From Athripsodes cinereus (lineage: Eukaryota; Arthropoda; Insecta; Trichoptera; Leptoceridae), in the NCBI GenBank assembly GCA_947579605.1, contig OX388305.1, positions 38,887,542 to 38,951,541 on the forward strand: a stretch of DNA of 64,000 bases. The letters are read 5' to 3'. The position numbers and the translations under genes are program-made. Every line of letters begins with the position of its first letter. Positions within the stretch are counted from its first letter, which is position 1. The notes below the pieces were generated by a model that was given only the letters and a program-made list of their open reading frames with translations, made no database searches and was not told the origin of the DNA. Of this stretch, positions 54,752 to 64,000 are shown one piece after another.

Positions 54752-55611
54752 TGTAACGGGTATTATTAATACAAGTCACTTATTTACACTTAATATTCCC
54801 TGAAGGGGAATGCAGAGAGAGTCAACACTTAAATACTAGTTGGGCGCCAGGTGTACTCCTGAAGGGGTACACCGAGAGAGTTTAAAACACTATTTACTAA
54901 TTTCACTATATCTATTTATTATCACCACTTTACACGTAATACAACCGACTTGACAAACATAGATAGGTATAATACACAACACTATAAGTAATACAACGAC
55001 TTCCCTTCCAGGCAATGTAAGATGAGATTTGGGGTAGTCGGAGAGAGTGTAGGTAAGAAGGGTCGCTACTACTGTATGGCACCAAGAGTAGGCACATCTC
55101 GGACTACCAGGGAGTAGCGGGTAGGTATAAGGAAAGTTACCATATAGCAACAAGAGGAGGTACTACTTGGACAGCTATAGAGAGTAACGGTAGGTAAGGA
55201 GAATTACTTCATAGCACCAAGAGTAGGTACTTCTTGGACAGCTAGAGAGTAACGGGTAGGTAAGGAGACCATGGCCCTGGAAGAGCCACCGCGATTCTCC
55301 CTTTCAGTATGACGGGCTCCGTCTTTTGACTCCGTATGACTCCGTACTGGACATCTGATCGAGACCTTGGAAGTGGATAGTGCAGTGGTGGGAGATGTAC
55401 TGTGGCCTTGAACTCCGCCTTCCTATTTCCGCTCGGATTGTTCTAGAAGGTTCTAGAACATTCGGGAACATTCTGGAGGCTTCCATCAATGAGACATCTA
55501 TTGATGAACCTGGCAACTAATCAGGTACTTCCTGTATCTTGACAGCGGCTGTCAGTCATGATTGGCAGGTTATGTTATTATTATGCTATGTTGAAATTAC
55601 GTGGTGTTACA
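54752..55611 (-). mobile_element. solo LTR, 860 bp, with heat-shock elements
   Basis: It starts TGTAACGGG, ends GTGGTGTTACA, has TG..CA termini with a 6-bp inverted repeat, and is flanked by ATTT on both sides (54748-54751, 55612-55615). Orientation is probably minus: the array of heat-shock elements then lies in U3 and AATAAA (about 54915) near the 3' part. Three imperfect 66-68-bp repeats fill about 55065-55268, and a TGACAGC..GCTGTCA palindrome lies at about 55540. No internal region or partner LTR is present, so it is the product of LTR-LTR recombination. Confidence 0.75.
55441..55483. promoter_or_regulatory. nine-unit heat-shock element array
   Basis: Alternating TTC and GAA triplets occur at exact 5-bp spacing: TTC at 55441, 55451, 55461, 55471 and 55481; GAA at 55446, 55456 and 55466; GAG at 55476. 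Eight of nine units match the nGAAn consensus. Three units suffice for binding of an HSF trimer, so up to three trimers could bind. In the minus orientation of the LTR it sits about 130-170 bp from the LTR start. Confidence 0.85.
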
Positions 55612-55619
55612 ATTTGTAT

Positions 55620-56016
55620 TTTTTTACTAGATGTAGGTACTGGTTATTTTTACAATTTCCTTTTTTTATTTAAATGTGACAACCTTATGGGCTTTTAATA
55701 TAATATGAATTATTTAAATGTGTACACTTGTATTATAAAAATGGATAATTATAAATTAATAATACCTTCTTTAATTGCATTGTGCTTGTTTATATATTTA
55801 TTTATATACATCTTCAACAGGGATACAAACATTCATATTATAAATAATGTTGATCAGAATAATACAAAACCATAAGTGGACCAGCAAAGTCCCCTATTAT
55901 TACCAATATGCTAATTACAATAATTTTCAATAAACAACAGAGTCAAGCATGTGAGATTCACAACAATCAGGGTTTTTACAAAAAAAAAATCATATGTTAC
56001 CAGTTGAATCAAATTT
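55620..56016. other. AT-rich unassigned stretch
   Basis: No gene or repeat family recognised. Confidence 0.45.
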
Positions 56017-56199
56017 GAGTTCGTCGGTAGCCTGGAGGTAGAGTCTCGGCCTTCAGAACAAGGGGTCCGTGGTTCGATCCCAGGTGCCGGCAAATTCCCC
56101 TTTCACGGCACAAGCTTTTAGCTTAGTGTGAAAGGTGTATAAGGTTGTATTTGGGTTCATAACAAAACCCAGATAGGTATATCTTTTTAAAAAAAAAAT
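56017..56199 (+). repeat. tRNA-derived SINE (family S1, copy 2)
   Basis: Full-length copy of the SINE at 415-658: tRNA-like head with TAGCCTGGAGG and GGTTCGATCCC, a CACAAGCTTTTAGCTTA body and an A tail. The shorter tail and differences in the head suggest it is older than the first copy. Confidence 0.88.
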
Positions 56200-56289
56200 A
56201 TCGAAATTAGACAAAACATTTTTGCGTTTACATATTCATATATATTATACCTCCTTTAACTGCAATGTGTTTGTTTATATATATATATA

Positions 56290-56790
56290 TATAGTCCCCT
56301 TCAAGAGAACTACAACAGGCCAACACCACTATACATACAAAGGTGTGAAGTGGTACAACCAGTTAGATATAGAACATGGACGTGCTGATAATGTTGACCT
56401 ACAGCAATTTAAAAAGTTTGTCAAAAGATATATTGCACGAGACTGAATACATGAATAATTATGGTATGACTCTTTTTTGATTTTTGTTTGTTTTTTTTTT
56501 TTATTATTTTGGTATGATGTCTTGTATATTTCTGATTTGATCTATATGCTATGATTAAACTTGTTAAGTGGAATTTCTAGTCGGAACATTATGACTGTAT
56601 GTGTATTTCTTTTTTCTGATTGCTATTTATTTTTATTTTGATTGCTTATATAGTATAAAATAATTCTCCCCAAAGCACGAGCTACGCTCAATTTTGGGGA
56701 GTAATTGTATTAGGAAAATAAATGTATTGTGTTATTGTTCGATTATTGTAAAATGATATTGTGTTTAATAAACTAAAAAAAAAAAAATAT
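56290..56790 (+). pseudogene. LINE family A relative, C-terminus and 3' UTR
   Basis: The plus-strand frame ending at 56446 reads TTTGQHHYTYKGVKWYNQL, matching the GQHHYTHLGVLWYNKL C-terminus of the LINE at 15128-15610, and ends in a KKFVKRYIARD block. The 3' UTR contains the family stem-loop (56666-56701) with three compensatory pair changes, then AATAAA signals and a poly(A) tail at 56776-56787. The family is the same but the subfamily differs. Confidence 0.75.
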
Positions 56791-56805
56791 GTAGGTATAT
56801 ATATA

Positions 56806-56874
56806 TCGAAAAATACATCATATAACACTTTCGTAGGTGTAAAAATTCCATGTTATACGAATAAAAAATCACTT

Positions 56875-56905
<31 letters not shown>
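56806..56905 (+). repeat. terminal block shared with the 61.8-kb foldback, plus (AT)n
   Basis: 56806-56878 (TCGAAAAATACATCATATAA ... CACTTCGCA) is the reverse complement of 61791-61864, and its first part also matches 62322-62370. A dinucleotide AT run of about 28 bp follows on the outer side, as at 61768-61790. Confidence 0.8.
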
Positions 56906-56908
<3 letters not shown>

Positions 56909-57226
56909 AGTGTACGGACTTTGTACACTGCACCGGTGAGTTGAACCTTGGACCTTGTTTACAAGGTAAACAGTGATAATGACTGAGTAGCAATACGCTA
57001 CTGCCTATATAGGTTAGCCACCTATTGAGAACGACGCTCATTAATTGATAGAACCTTGACTTGCACTGTTAGGCTGCGTGTTTTGACAAATTGTGTTCGA
57101 CAAATTATAATAGGAATTATTTATTGAATATATTGTGTAAATATAAAATGTCCGTGTCGTTATTATAAAGAACCTAATATTGTTATACTTAACCCAGTAT
57201 AAAATACGTGGCGCAGTTCGGTAGTT
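56906..57226 (+). mobile_element. 5' LTR region and primer-binding site of a gypsy-type element
   Basis: After the AT run, TGTAGTGTACGGACTTTGTA begins what should be the LTR. TGGCGCAGTTCGGTAG at 57209-57224 is a primer-binding site of the tRNA-Ser type used by the 17.6/297 group. The exact LTR end before it is not clear. A CTATATAG core lies at about 57005. Confidence 0.65.
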
Positions 57227-57682
57227 CGTGAATAATATTGTCAACACGCAACAATAGTTTTTTTTCCGCGCCGAAAGTTATTGTCGGCAGTACGCGGAAA
57301 TAAAGAGTGAAAGGCAGTCTACAGGAGTAGAAAGGAGGCAGGAGTCTCCAAAGCCAGATAAGCTAGCAGTTGCAGGTAGCAGCAGAGAGACAGGAGTCTC
57401 AGAAGCCAGTTGGGCAAAGTTGCAGGTAGCAGCAGGGAGACAGGAAGTCTCAGGAGCCAGTTTGAGGCAAGGTGCAGGCAACATAGGGAGACAGGAGTCA
57501 CCCAGCATCCAGGCGGAGCCAGTTGGTGGATCCAGGAAGCCAGGAGAGGAGAGTTCTTGCAAGTCAGCCAGGCGGAGTCCATTGCAGTTGCAAGGAAATC
57601 CAGAAGACCGGGGCGATTGGAGGAGTCTCTCATAAGTTAAGTCTTTTTTATTCTTAGTTGTTTTTGCCTGTGATTTTCCGAA

Positions 57683-59085
57683 ATGACTTCGAGAAGTTTA
57701 GGGCCGTTTTGTCACAAGACAATGAGTTGGCCTTCTTACAGAACAAGGTGGGAGAACGCCTTATTATTAAATGATGAAAGTTGGACTGATGTGAAGAAGC
57801 GTGCTTTCTTCATAACATCGTTGTCCCAAGGCAGTTTCAGGCTACTGTCTGATCTGTGTTTTCCAGCTTCTGTGGAAAAACAGTCTTATAAAGAGTTGAT
57901 TCAGTTATTTAATGGTTATTTTAAAGAGGAAAAAAGTGTATTTGAGTCGCGTGAAATTTTTTTCAAGGCTACTCAAGGTCATTCGGAAAATGTTAAAGAT
58001 TTTGCCTTAAGATTAAGAGAATTAAGTATAAATTGTGAATTTGGTACTAGATTAGAAAGTATATAAAAGATTTGTTTATAATCGGAATTAGAAATAAAGA
58101 GATCAAACAACAGTTATTTTTAAAATGTGATAAAGATAAAGTATCTTTGAACGAAGCAGTTGCTTTGGCTTCTAGTTATGAGCACATACTAGAGAGAAAA
58201 ATAGAAAAAGAGGAAGAAAATTTTGAGGAAATTAGCCAGATTTCCAGGCGAAACAATAATAGTTTCAGTAGTTCAAGTAGTACAGATACAGATTATAAGA
58301 AAAATAATCGACCGTCAAAATTTTCAAGGTTAAATTCAAATGTAAATACGAGTAGGTATAAGCATAATAAAAATGTTTCATGTTTTATTTGTAAGGGAAA
58401 TCACTATAAAAGTGAATGTAAATTTAATAGAGAATTTTTTTGTAGAAAATGTAGATCTAAAGGGCATTTGAGTGAAAATTGTTATAAGATTCAAGGTATT
58501 TATAATTCGCAAGACACCGAAAACGATTTTATAAAATTAAATGTAAGAATTGAGAATAAAAATGTTGAATGTATTTTAGATTCGGGAGTGAATATTAGCT
58601 GTATATCTATTCAAAAATTGCAAGAAATATTCAACGAAAAATAATATAATAGAGAAGTGTAATAGAATTAATATATCTACGTATAGCGGGCACAGTTTGA
58701 ATGTGTTAGGTATTAAACATTGTAAAATAAATCATAATGGAATGGAAAAAAATATTAAATTTGTTGTAACAGAGAGCGGGAATAAAATAATATTGGGTAC
58801 AGATTTTATGCGTAGGTATAATATAGGGTACAAAGTACATAGCACGGAAGGCAGTGAATTAAACAATATTGTTGCATGTAAGCCCATTGAAAATATTCCG
58901 AATTTCAGTGCGAACGCATCGCTTGCGTGTAATGTGAAACAACAAAAATTAGATTTTGTAAATAAAAATAATAGTTTTAATTCGAAATTAATTTTGGAGA
59001 GAAGTAAAAGTGATTATACATTGGAAAAAGTTATTAAATATGTGGGAAAAAATAATTGGCCGTGCAAAAGACATTAAATGAATCT
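57683..59085 (+). pseudogene. gypsy-type gag and protease, frameshifted, cut by a gap
   Basis: 57683-58066 is the N-terminal gag (capsid-like, WENALLLNDESWTDVKKRAF). After one frameshift, 58072-58644 continues the capsid, then a Ser/Asn-rich linker, two zinc knuckles (CFICKGNHYKSEC and CRKCRSKGHLSENC) and the start of an aspartic protease (VECILDSGVNISCISI with Asp-Ser-Gly). After another frameshift, 58697-59077 gives the rest of the protease with IILGTDFMRRY. Two CCHC knuckles and fused protease fit Ty3/gypsy. RT, RNase H and integrase would lie in or beyond the 200-N gap and are not seen. Confidence 0.82.
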
Positions 59086-59285
59086 NNNNNNNNNNNNNNN
59101 NNNNNNNNNNNNNNNNNNNNNNNNNNNNNNNNNNNNNNNNNNNNNNNNNNNNNNNNNNNNNNNNNNNNNNNNNNNNNNNNNNNNNNNNNNNNNNNNNNNN
59201 NNNNNNNNNNNNNNNNNNNNNNNNNNNNNNNNNNNNNNNNNNNNNNNNNNNNNNNNNNNNNNNNNNNNNNNNNNNNNNNNNNNNN
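59086..59285. other. assembly gap, 200 N
   Basis: Exactly 200 N, a placeholder size. Its left flank is gypsy-type and its right flank is Penelope-like, so the join between them is not supported by sequence. Confidence 0.98.
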
Positions 59286-61410
59286 TTGTCGACAACGTCA
59301 CTTCGCTTCGTGCCGAGAAGAATTCTTCTTGGACCACTGAACGTCAGAAACAGAAATTCACACGTTTGTTTAACAAACAAGTCCCTCCCTCTAAGCCTTC
59401 GTTAAACATCGACTCCCTTGTCCGTAATCTTTCTGACGTCCCCTCAGACGACGCAACGAAGTCCGCCTTGTCTAAAGGCTTCAACTTCGCCGTCGCTCCG
59501 TCAAAAATCCCCGTTGATGACATTGTTATGCATGTCGAGTCCTCTATGGATAATATCCCCGCTTTAGAAGCTGAAGAAATTCGGCAAGAAATCTGTGCAG
59601 TAATTCGCACCGCCAAGCCTCCTCAACCCAACATTTCTCGTTCCGAGAAACGAGCACTTACAGAACTTCGTAAAAATCCCAACGTCTTAGTCCTCCCAGC
59701 AGATAAAGGTAACTGCTCCGTTGTAATGAACACCTCCGATTACAACCAAAAAATGTCCCTTATTCTTCAGGATGCGGCTTATAAAATACATCCTAATGAT
59801 TCCACTACTTATCTAGAGAAGACAACGAAGTCTAAAATCGTTTCATCTACATCCATTGCAGATGAAACTAAAAAACAACTTATTCCTAGGGAAAAATCTT
59901 CGCGCTGTCCTAAAATGTACGGTTTACCGAAAATACATAAGGACGGCGTTCCCCTTCGTCCCATAGTAAGTTCTGTAAACTCTCCTACACAAAAACTTGC
60001 CGGCTATCTTGCAAATATCCTCCAGCCGGTAGCCGAGCGTTGTGCGTCATACGTTCGTAACTCCTCCCACTTCGTCGAACGCGTTAGAGATATCATCCTA
60101 CAACCCAACGATCTATTAGTCAGCTTCGACGTTACGTCACTATTCACCATGATCCCGATACCAGAGGCAATGGAAACTATCAAAAATGAAATGGACCTCC
60201 CACAAGATCTCTTAGACCTCGTTAACCATTGCCTCACATCCACATACTTCACTTTCAATGGAAAGTTTTACAAACAGATCCTCGGGGCACCGATGGGATC
60301 TCCCCTGTCCCGGGCTGTTGCCAATATCTTCATGTCTGGCCTCGAAACAAGAGCGCTAGACAATGCACGTAACCCAAACTGTGGCTGCGATACGTTGACG
60401 ATACGTTCGTCATATGGTCCCATGGTCGAGAAGAACTAAATCTTTTTCTCGATCATCTCAACTCCATTAGTGAATCTATCAAGTTCACAATGGAAGTTGA
60501 GGAAAACAACTGTATCCCCTTCCTTGATGTTTTAATCAAGAAAAATCCCAACGGCCACATGTCCTTCGATGTTTATCGCAAAAAAACCCACACCGATCGA
60601 TATCTTAACGCGTCGTCTCATCATCACCCCGCACAACTCTCAGGCGTAGTTAACACACTAACGCATAGATCAAAGACTATTGCCGACGATCAACATCGGT
60701 CGGTCGAACTATCGCGCTTGAGGAGAGCCCTGCAAAGCAACGGATACTCTGATTCGATTATCAAGAAGGCATTTGCCCGAGAAGAGACTCAGAGAACCGA
60801 AATCGATGATAATACTCGGTTACGGGGCTTTGCAAAGCTACCTTACGTGCGTGGAACTACCGATCGTGTCGGCCGCATACTACGCCGTCACGATATAAAA
60901 GTCGTCTTCGCTCCCCATCAAAAGATTGAATCTATGCTGCGGTGTGTTAAAGATCACATCCCTAACGAATCACACGGTGTATACGAGGTCCCGTGTAAAG
61001 ACTGTTCTAAAGTCTATATAGGCAAAACTAACCGCCGCACATCTGCTCGAGTGGCTGAACACAGAGTAGATGTGAAGGGTAAAAAAACATCTTCTACCCT
61101 AGCGATGCATAGTATGACTGAAGGACACTGTATCGACTTCGATTCAGCTCGAACAATCGCCAAACTCAACAACGAGTCTTCGCGCGTATACCGCGAGGCG
61201 ATTGAGATACACAAACGGGACCACAGTATGAATTCACGTGATGACAGTAAGCGATTACCGTTCGCCTGGCAAACGGTAATCGAAAAAAACGCATCACTCA
61301 TCTTCACGCTCGATCGCTCCCTCTCGCACAGCCGTCAACCATACACCACCGATCGACGTCACTCAAACACCCCCGAACGCAACGACCCACACCCGTACTC
61401 GACATGCTAA
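59286..61410 (+). pseudogene. Penelope-like element: RT and GIY-YIG endonuclease, one frameshift
   Basis: The first frame (from the gap to 60439) contains LRKNPNVLVLPADKGNCSVV, CPKMYGLPKIHKDGVPLRPI, LLVSFDVTSLFTMIPI with the first catalytic Asp, and a LGAPMGSPLSRAVANIFM block, all typical of Penelope-like RT. The YVDD catalytic motif is readable at about 60390-60410 only in another frame, so one indel lies just upstream. The second frame (60490-61410) reads NCIPFLDVLI, then HGVYEVPCKDCSKVYIGKTN and a RVAEH block, a GIY-YIG endonuclease with its Cys-rich insert, which opens target DNA. The N-terminal part is lost in the gap. The frame ends near 61410. Confidence 0.88.
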
Positions 61411-61600
61411 CATAGCCACTCCCCAGCCTGCGCGACGTAGTACCCGCCTCGCTGCACGCTCTCTCCCCACACCGACCGTTTCACGCTGCGGCCGTGAATC
61501 GTAGTAGGTGTACGTCGACAAAATCTCCGTTCTCCCTTGCTCATCGACGCCTGCTGCCTTCACGACACCCGCGCCGCCGAAGCCTGCCACCGCCCCTCTA

Positions 61601-61647
61601 CGCCCCAGCTGATGTCAGGTTGAATCCTGCACGAAACGTCGGGCAGA
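61601..61647 (+). ncRNA. hammerhead-ribozyme-like motif downstream of the Penelope ORF
   Basis: CTGATG (61609-61614) is followed by a small stem, CAGG (61616-61619) with CCTG (61626-61629), and then CGAAACGTC (61632-61640). This is the order of the hammerhead core: CUGAUG, stem II, GAAA, then the GUC cleavage triplet. Minimal hammerheads are known in Penelope-like elements. One core position (A9) is not A, stem I pairs only if a 3-nt CAG is bulged (GCCC with GGGC), and stem III would be two pairs, so activity is uncertain. Confidence 0.5.
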
Positions 61648-61654
61648 AGCCAAC

Positions 61655-61696
61655 GGTCTTTCTCAAGACCAACTATAAAAAGCCTTTCTCAAGGCT
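61655..61696 (+). repeat. twin hairpins with identical TCTC loops
   Basis: GGTCTT-TCTC-AAGACC (61655-61670) and AGCCTT-TCTC-AAGGCT (61681-61696) are two 6-bp stems with the same loop, 10 nt apart. The stems differ by paired changes, so structure rather than sequence is kept. They lie directly after the hammerhead-like motif in the 3' region. Confidence 0.8.
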
Positions 61697-61767
61697 ACTG
61701 TACGTAGAGTACCCAAAAACGATACTTATATATGAATAATATGCTCTGCGAAAACACCTTTTCAAAC

Positions 61768-62370
61768 ATATATATATATATATATATATATGCGAAGTGA
61801 TTTTTTATTCGTATAACATGGAATTTTTACACCTACGAAAGTGTTGATATGATGTATTTTTCGATAAGTATGAACCAAATCACAATCTATGCATCACTTG
61901 CAGGGTAGAGAAGAGAGTATTAGGTGTTCCGATGCTTACGAATCGGCTTTGGCTGGCTTAAGCGCTTTACACCATGGCAACGTTCACCAATTCCACCTTT
62001 TTCTCCCTTATGCTTCTCTCATATCAATCAGAGCGGGTGACTGCATTCATCGCTGAAAAGCGACTTCATCCAACCAACCGCACCTACTGGGATTCGAACC
62101 CATCATCTCTGTATTACGAGTCAAGTACTCGAACCATTAGGCTACAGGGGTGTGTGGGTAACCTGAGAACTGCTAAGCTGAGAAGGCAAAAGGAATTGGT
62201 GAACGATGCCATGGTGTAAAGCGCTTAAGCCAGCCAAAGCCGATTCGTAAGCATCGGAACACCTAATACTCTCTTCTCTACCCTGCAAGTGATGCATAGA
62301 TTGTGATTTGGTTCATACCTATCGAAAAATACATCATATCAACACTTTCGTAGGTGTAAAAATTCCATGT
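61768..62370. mobile_element. foldback element with ~180-bp inverted arms around a tRNA-like SINE
   Basis: 61816-61994 and 62191-62370 are inverted copies with only a few mismatches by eye; the inner ends are CACCAATTCC and GGAATTGGTG. Beyond the left arm the similarity continues as a block found again at 56806-56878, followed by (AT)n. The centre (about 62000-62190) holds a tRNA-like SINE. The structure would form a long, nearly perfect RNA hairpin. No protein is encoded. Confidence 0.85.
62020..62160 (-). repeat. tRNA-derived SINE (family S3, copy 2)
   Basis: The minus strand carries an A box TAGCCTAATGG (62134-62144) and a perfect B box GGGTTCGAATCCC (62089-62101). The anticodon arm does not pair, and acceptor pairing is limited to about four bases, so it is not a working tRNA gene. 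The body (GGTTGGTTGGATGAAGTCGC, then AGTCACCCGC) matches 12755-12925. Confidence 0.7.
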
Positions 62371-63947
62371 AAGGAAAAAATCCAAAGTTATTATTGGTTA
62401 GAAACAGTCAATGAAATAAATTTCATCAAATTTATGATTCAACGTTATTGAAAGTTCATTTCTGTAATTATATTACAAATTAGTTTTGGATGCAGTTTTA
62501 TTTATAAAAGACACATGATTTCATACATAACTAGATTATCCTACAACAACCAGAGGCGTATCGAGATCAAATATTTTTACTGAACAAAAATTTTACAAAA
62601 TTCAGTCACTGACTATTTTTGTTAATTTAACAATAAAATCTTGTTTTTTTAGTAGATCAAGCCCCTTCTCACGCTTAATCCGATCTGGACCAACCTGGCA
62701 TTCGCTACGTCCAGCCTCATTAGTATACAATATGATAAATTAAGATAAAATATAATGCATAACATGCAAATAATATAAATATATATAAATATAATCTGTG
62801 GGGTCAGAATTTTTTGTAGTGGGAAGGCACCATCACTTTCTGACTTGATCTTTTCACACTGGGAACTGTCGGCCCAATGACAGCCTTGTGGGTGGGTAAG
62901 TGGGTAGTTAATTTATGATATAATAAGAGATATTTACATAAAATAAATATGACTTAAAATTCATGCTTGTGTTAGAATTCAAAATATCAGAAAATAAAAA
63001 TTTATAAATGTTTCTGAGTCCGTCCCTGTTCATATTATCAAGTAGTTTCTATAAATTTAATTTACAAATAATATTACTTATTCAAATTTTTATTAATTGT
63101 GGAAAATAAAATAAATTTATGTTCTGAATTCGACTCTGTTCACATAATTGAGTAATCCTCCACAAGTTAACCTTTAAATTACCGTGTTCAAAACAAAACA
63201 TACGGCCCCATGTGGTAAATTCAGTTTACCGCTAACTTTATCTATAAATATCAAGCTTATGGCTTGATGAATCAAAATTTAATTTATGTCATCTTGTAGA
63301 GAATTTCATTAGGAATCGATCGATATCTATAACATACATGGATTATGTGAAAAACATATCATTATCAGCTTTTTTCTGGAATCATGCGTTTCCGACATAG
63401 AATGATGAGACAGCAACCGCTAAATGTGAGCCTGTCTCGTCCTGTCGAGACATAACGACGTATTGTACCTACTTGCAGTAGTATGCACGGGTCGTGTTCA
63501 CACTTGTTATACAGCGTGTATAATAATTTATTTAATTATAAAAATATTTGATTTTGTAAAACAATTCATATACTCTTTTTTCGTGGTTCATATTCCAAAT
63601 CACTATTTTCTAAGTATTTTTCAATATCTGCATCAGTTAGGTTTCTTCCAGTCATTGTTATTAGTATTCAATTGGTATATAGGTTAGTTCTTGATTTCTA
63701 TTTTTCAACTTTCACTTTGATTTATACTCAACTAATATTATGCATTATTGGAAGAAGAACTAATATTATACTACGAATTATTACAACTATGTAACGAATT
63801 ATTTTTGTAAACACTAACTATAATTTTAACAAAAAATAGAGAACATTAAAAACTGACACTCAACTGCGTGAAAAATGAAAATACAGTATATTGTTATTTT
63901 TGAGGTATGAGGGATAGAAACTTTACAAAACGGCGCTATATAAATTG
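62371..63947. other. AT-rich unassigned stretch
   Basis: No coding region, family match or structured element is recognised. Isolated AATAAA and short microsatellites only. A hydrophobic frame at 63463-63687 is composition-driven. Confidence 0.45.
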
Positions 63948-64000
63948 TTGAATTTGATTCACGTGGTCAAGCAATGTAGTTCTTGGACGTCCGCGCTTTC
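63948..64000 (-). mobile_element. RTE-type LINE fragment running off the window
   Basis: TTGATTCACGTGGTCAAGCA and the following bases match 27178-27230 of the RTE copy. The rest lies outside the window. Confidence 0.65.

Noticed and set aside
62080..62150. Functional tRNA-Thr gene on the minus strand
   Set aside because: A and B boxes are good but the anticodon arm does not form and the acceptor pairs only partly; the body is shared with the SINE at 12.8 kb.

Overview
The window is eukaryotic DNA, almost certainly from an arthropod and most likely an insect. It is AT-rich, with canonical GT-AG introns, tRNA-derived SINEs, and a transposon community of the kind seen in insects: RTE, Jockey, CR1/L2 and I-type LINEs, a restriction-like-endonuclease LINE, Penelope, gypsy, P, piggyBac, hAT and pogo-like elements. 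No bacterial operons, CRISPR arrays or rRNA are present. The order of insect cannot be fixed from this sequence. Almost everything is mobile DNA in several layers; I find one convincing host gene.

Layout. 0-4.3 kb: an internally deleted piggyBac-like element (TTAA ends) hit by a SINE, then a Jockey-type LINE remnant and LINE 3' fragments. 4.4-8.7 kb: a GC-richer, TATA-bearing block that looks like a long LTR on the minus strand, split by a P-element-like transposon with 8-bp target duplications and THAP exons, then a cluster of perfect palindromes. 8.9-14.3 kb: SINEs, LINE tails and a non-autonomous hAT element. 14.8-22.5 kb: a minus-strand LINE split by a 5.1-kb LTR element with indistinguishable 463-bp LTRs and no coding capacity (LARD-like). 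22.6-35 kb: LINE remnants, a MITE, an RTE copy with an uninterrupted 684-codon reverse-transcriptase ORF (27003-29089), and a 133-bp satellite. 35.1-37.7 kb: a two-exon minus-strand gene with TATA box, signal peptide and a long Pro-Thr-Asp / Thr-Arg-Cys repeat domain, resembling a secreted glue, mucin or silk-like protein. 38-42.5 kb: LINE fragments and a pogo-like element with repeated subterminal sites. 42.5-54.2 kb: an I-type LINE bounded by a 15-bp target duplication and carrying an Inr+DPE promoter; an RTE copy (12-bp target duplication) sits inside it, a CR1-like LINE inside that, and a 3,043-bp tandem duplication spans all three. 54.7-55.6 kb: a solo LTR with a nine-unit heat-shock-element array. 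56-62.4 kb: a SINE, a gypsy-type gag/protease remnant, a 200-N gap, a Penelope-like element with GIY-YIG endonuclease and a hammerhead-like 3' motif, and a foldback with ~180-bp arms around a tRNA-like SINE. The last 1.6 kb is mostly featureless.

The mobile elements do not form a pathway. They record successive insertions whose order can be read from nesting and target duplications. The secreted repeat protein gene is the main candidate for organismal function. Two LINE families carry conserved 3'-terminal stem-loops that differ between copies by compensatory base changes, which points to structured RNA recognised during retrotransposition.
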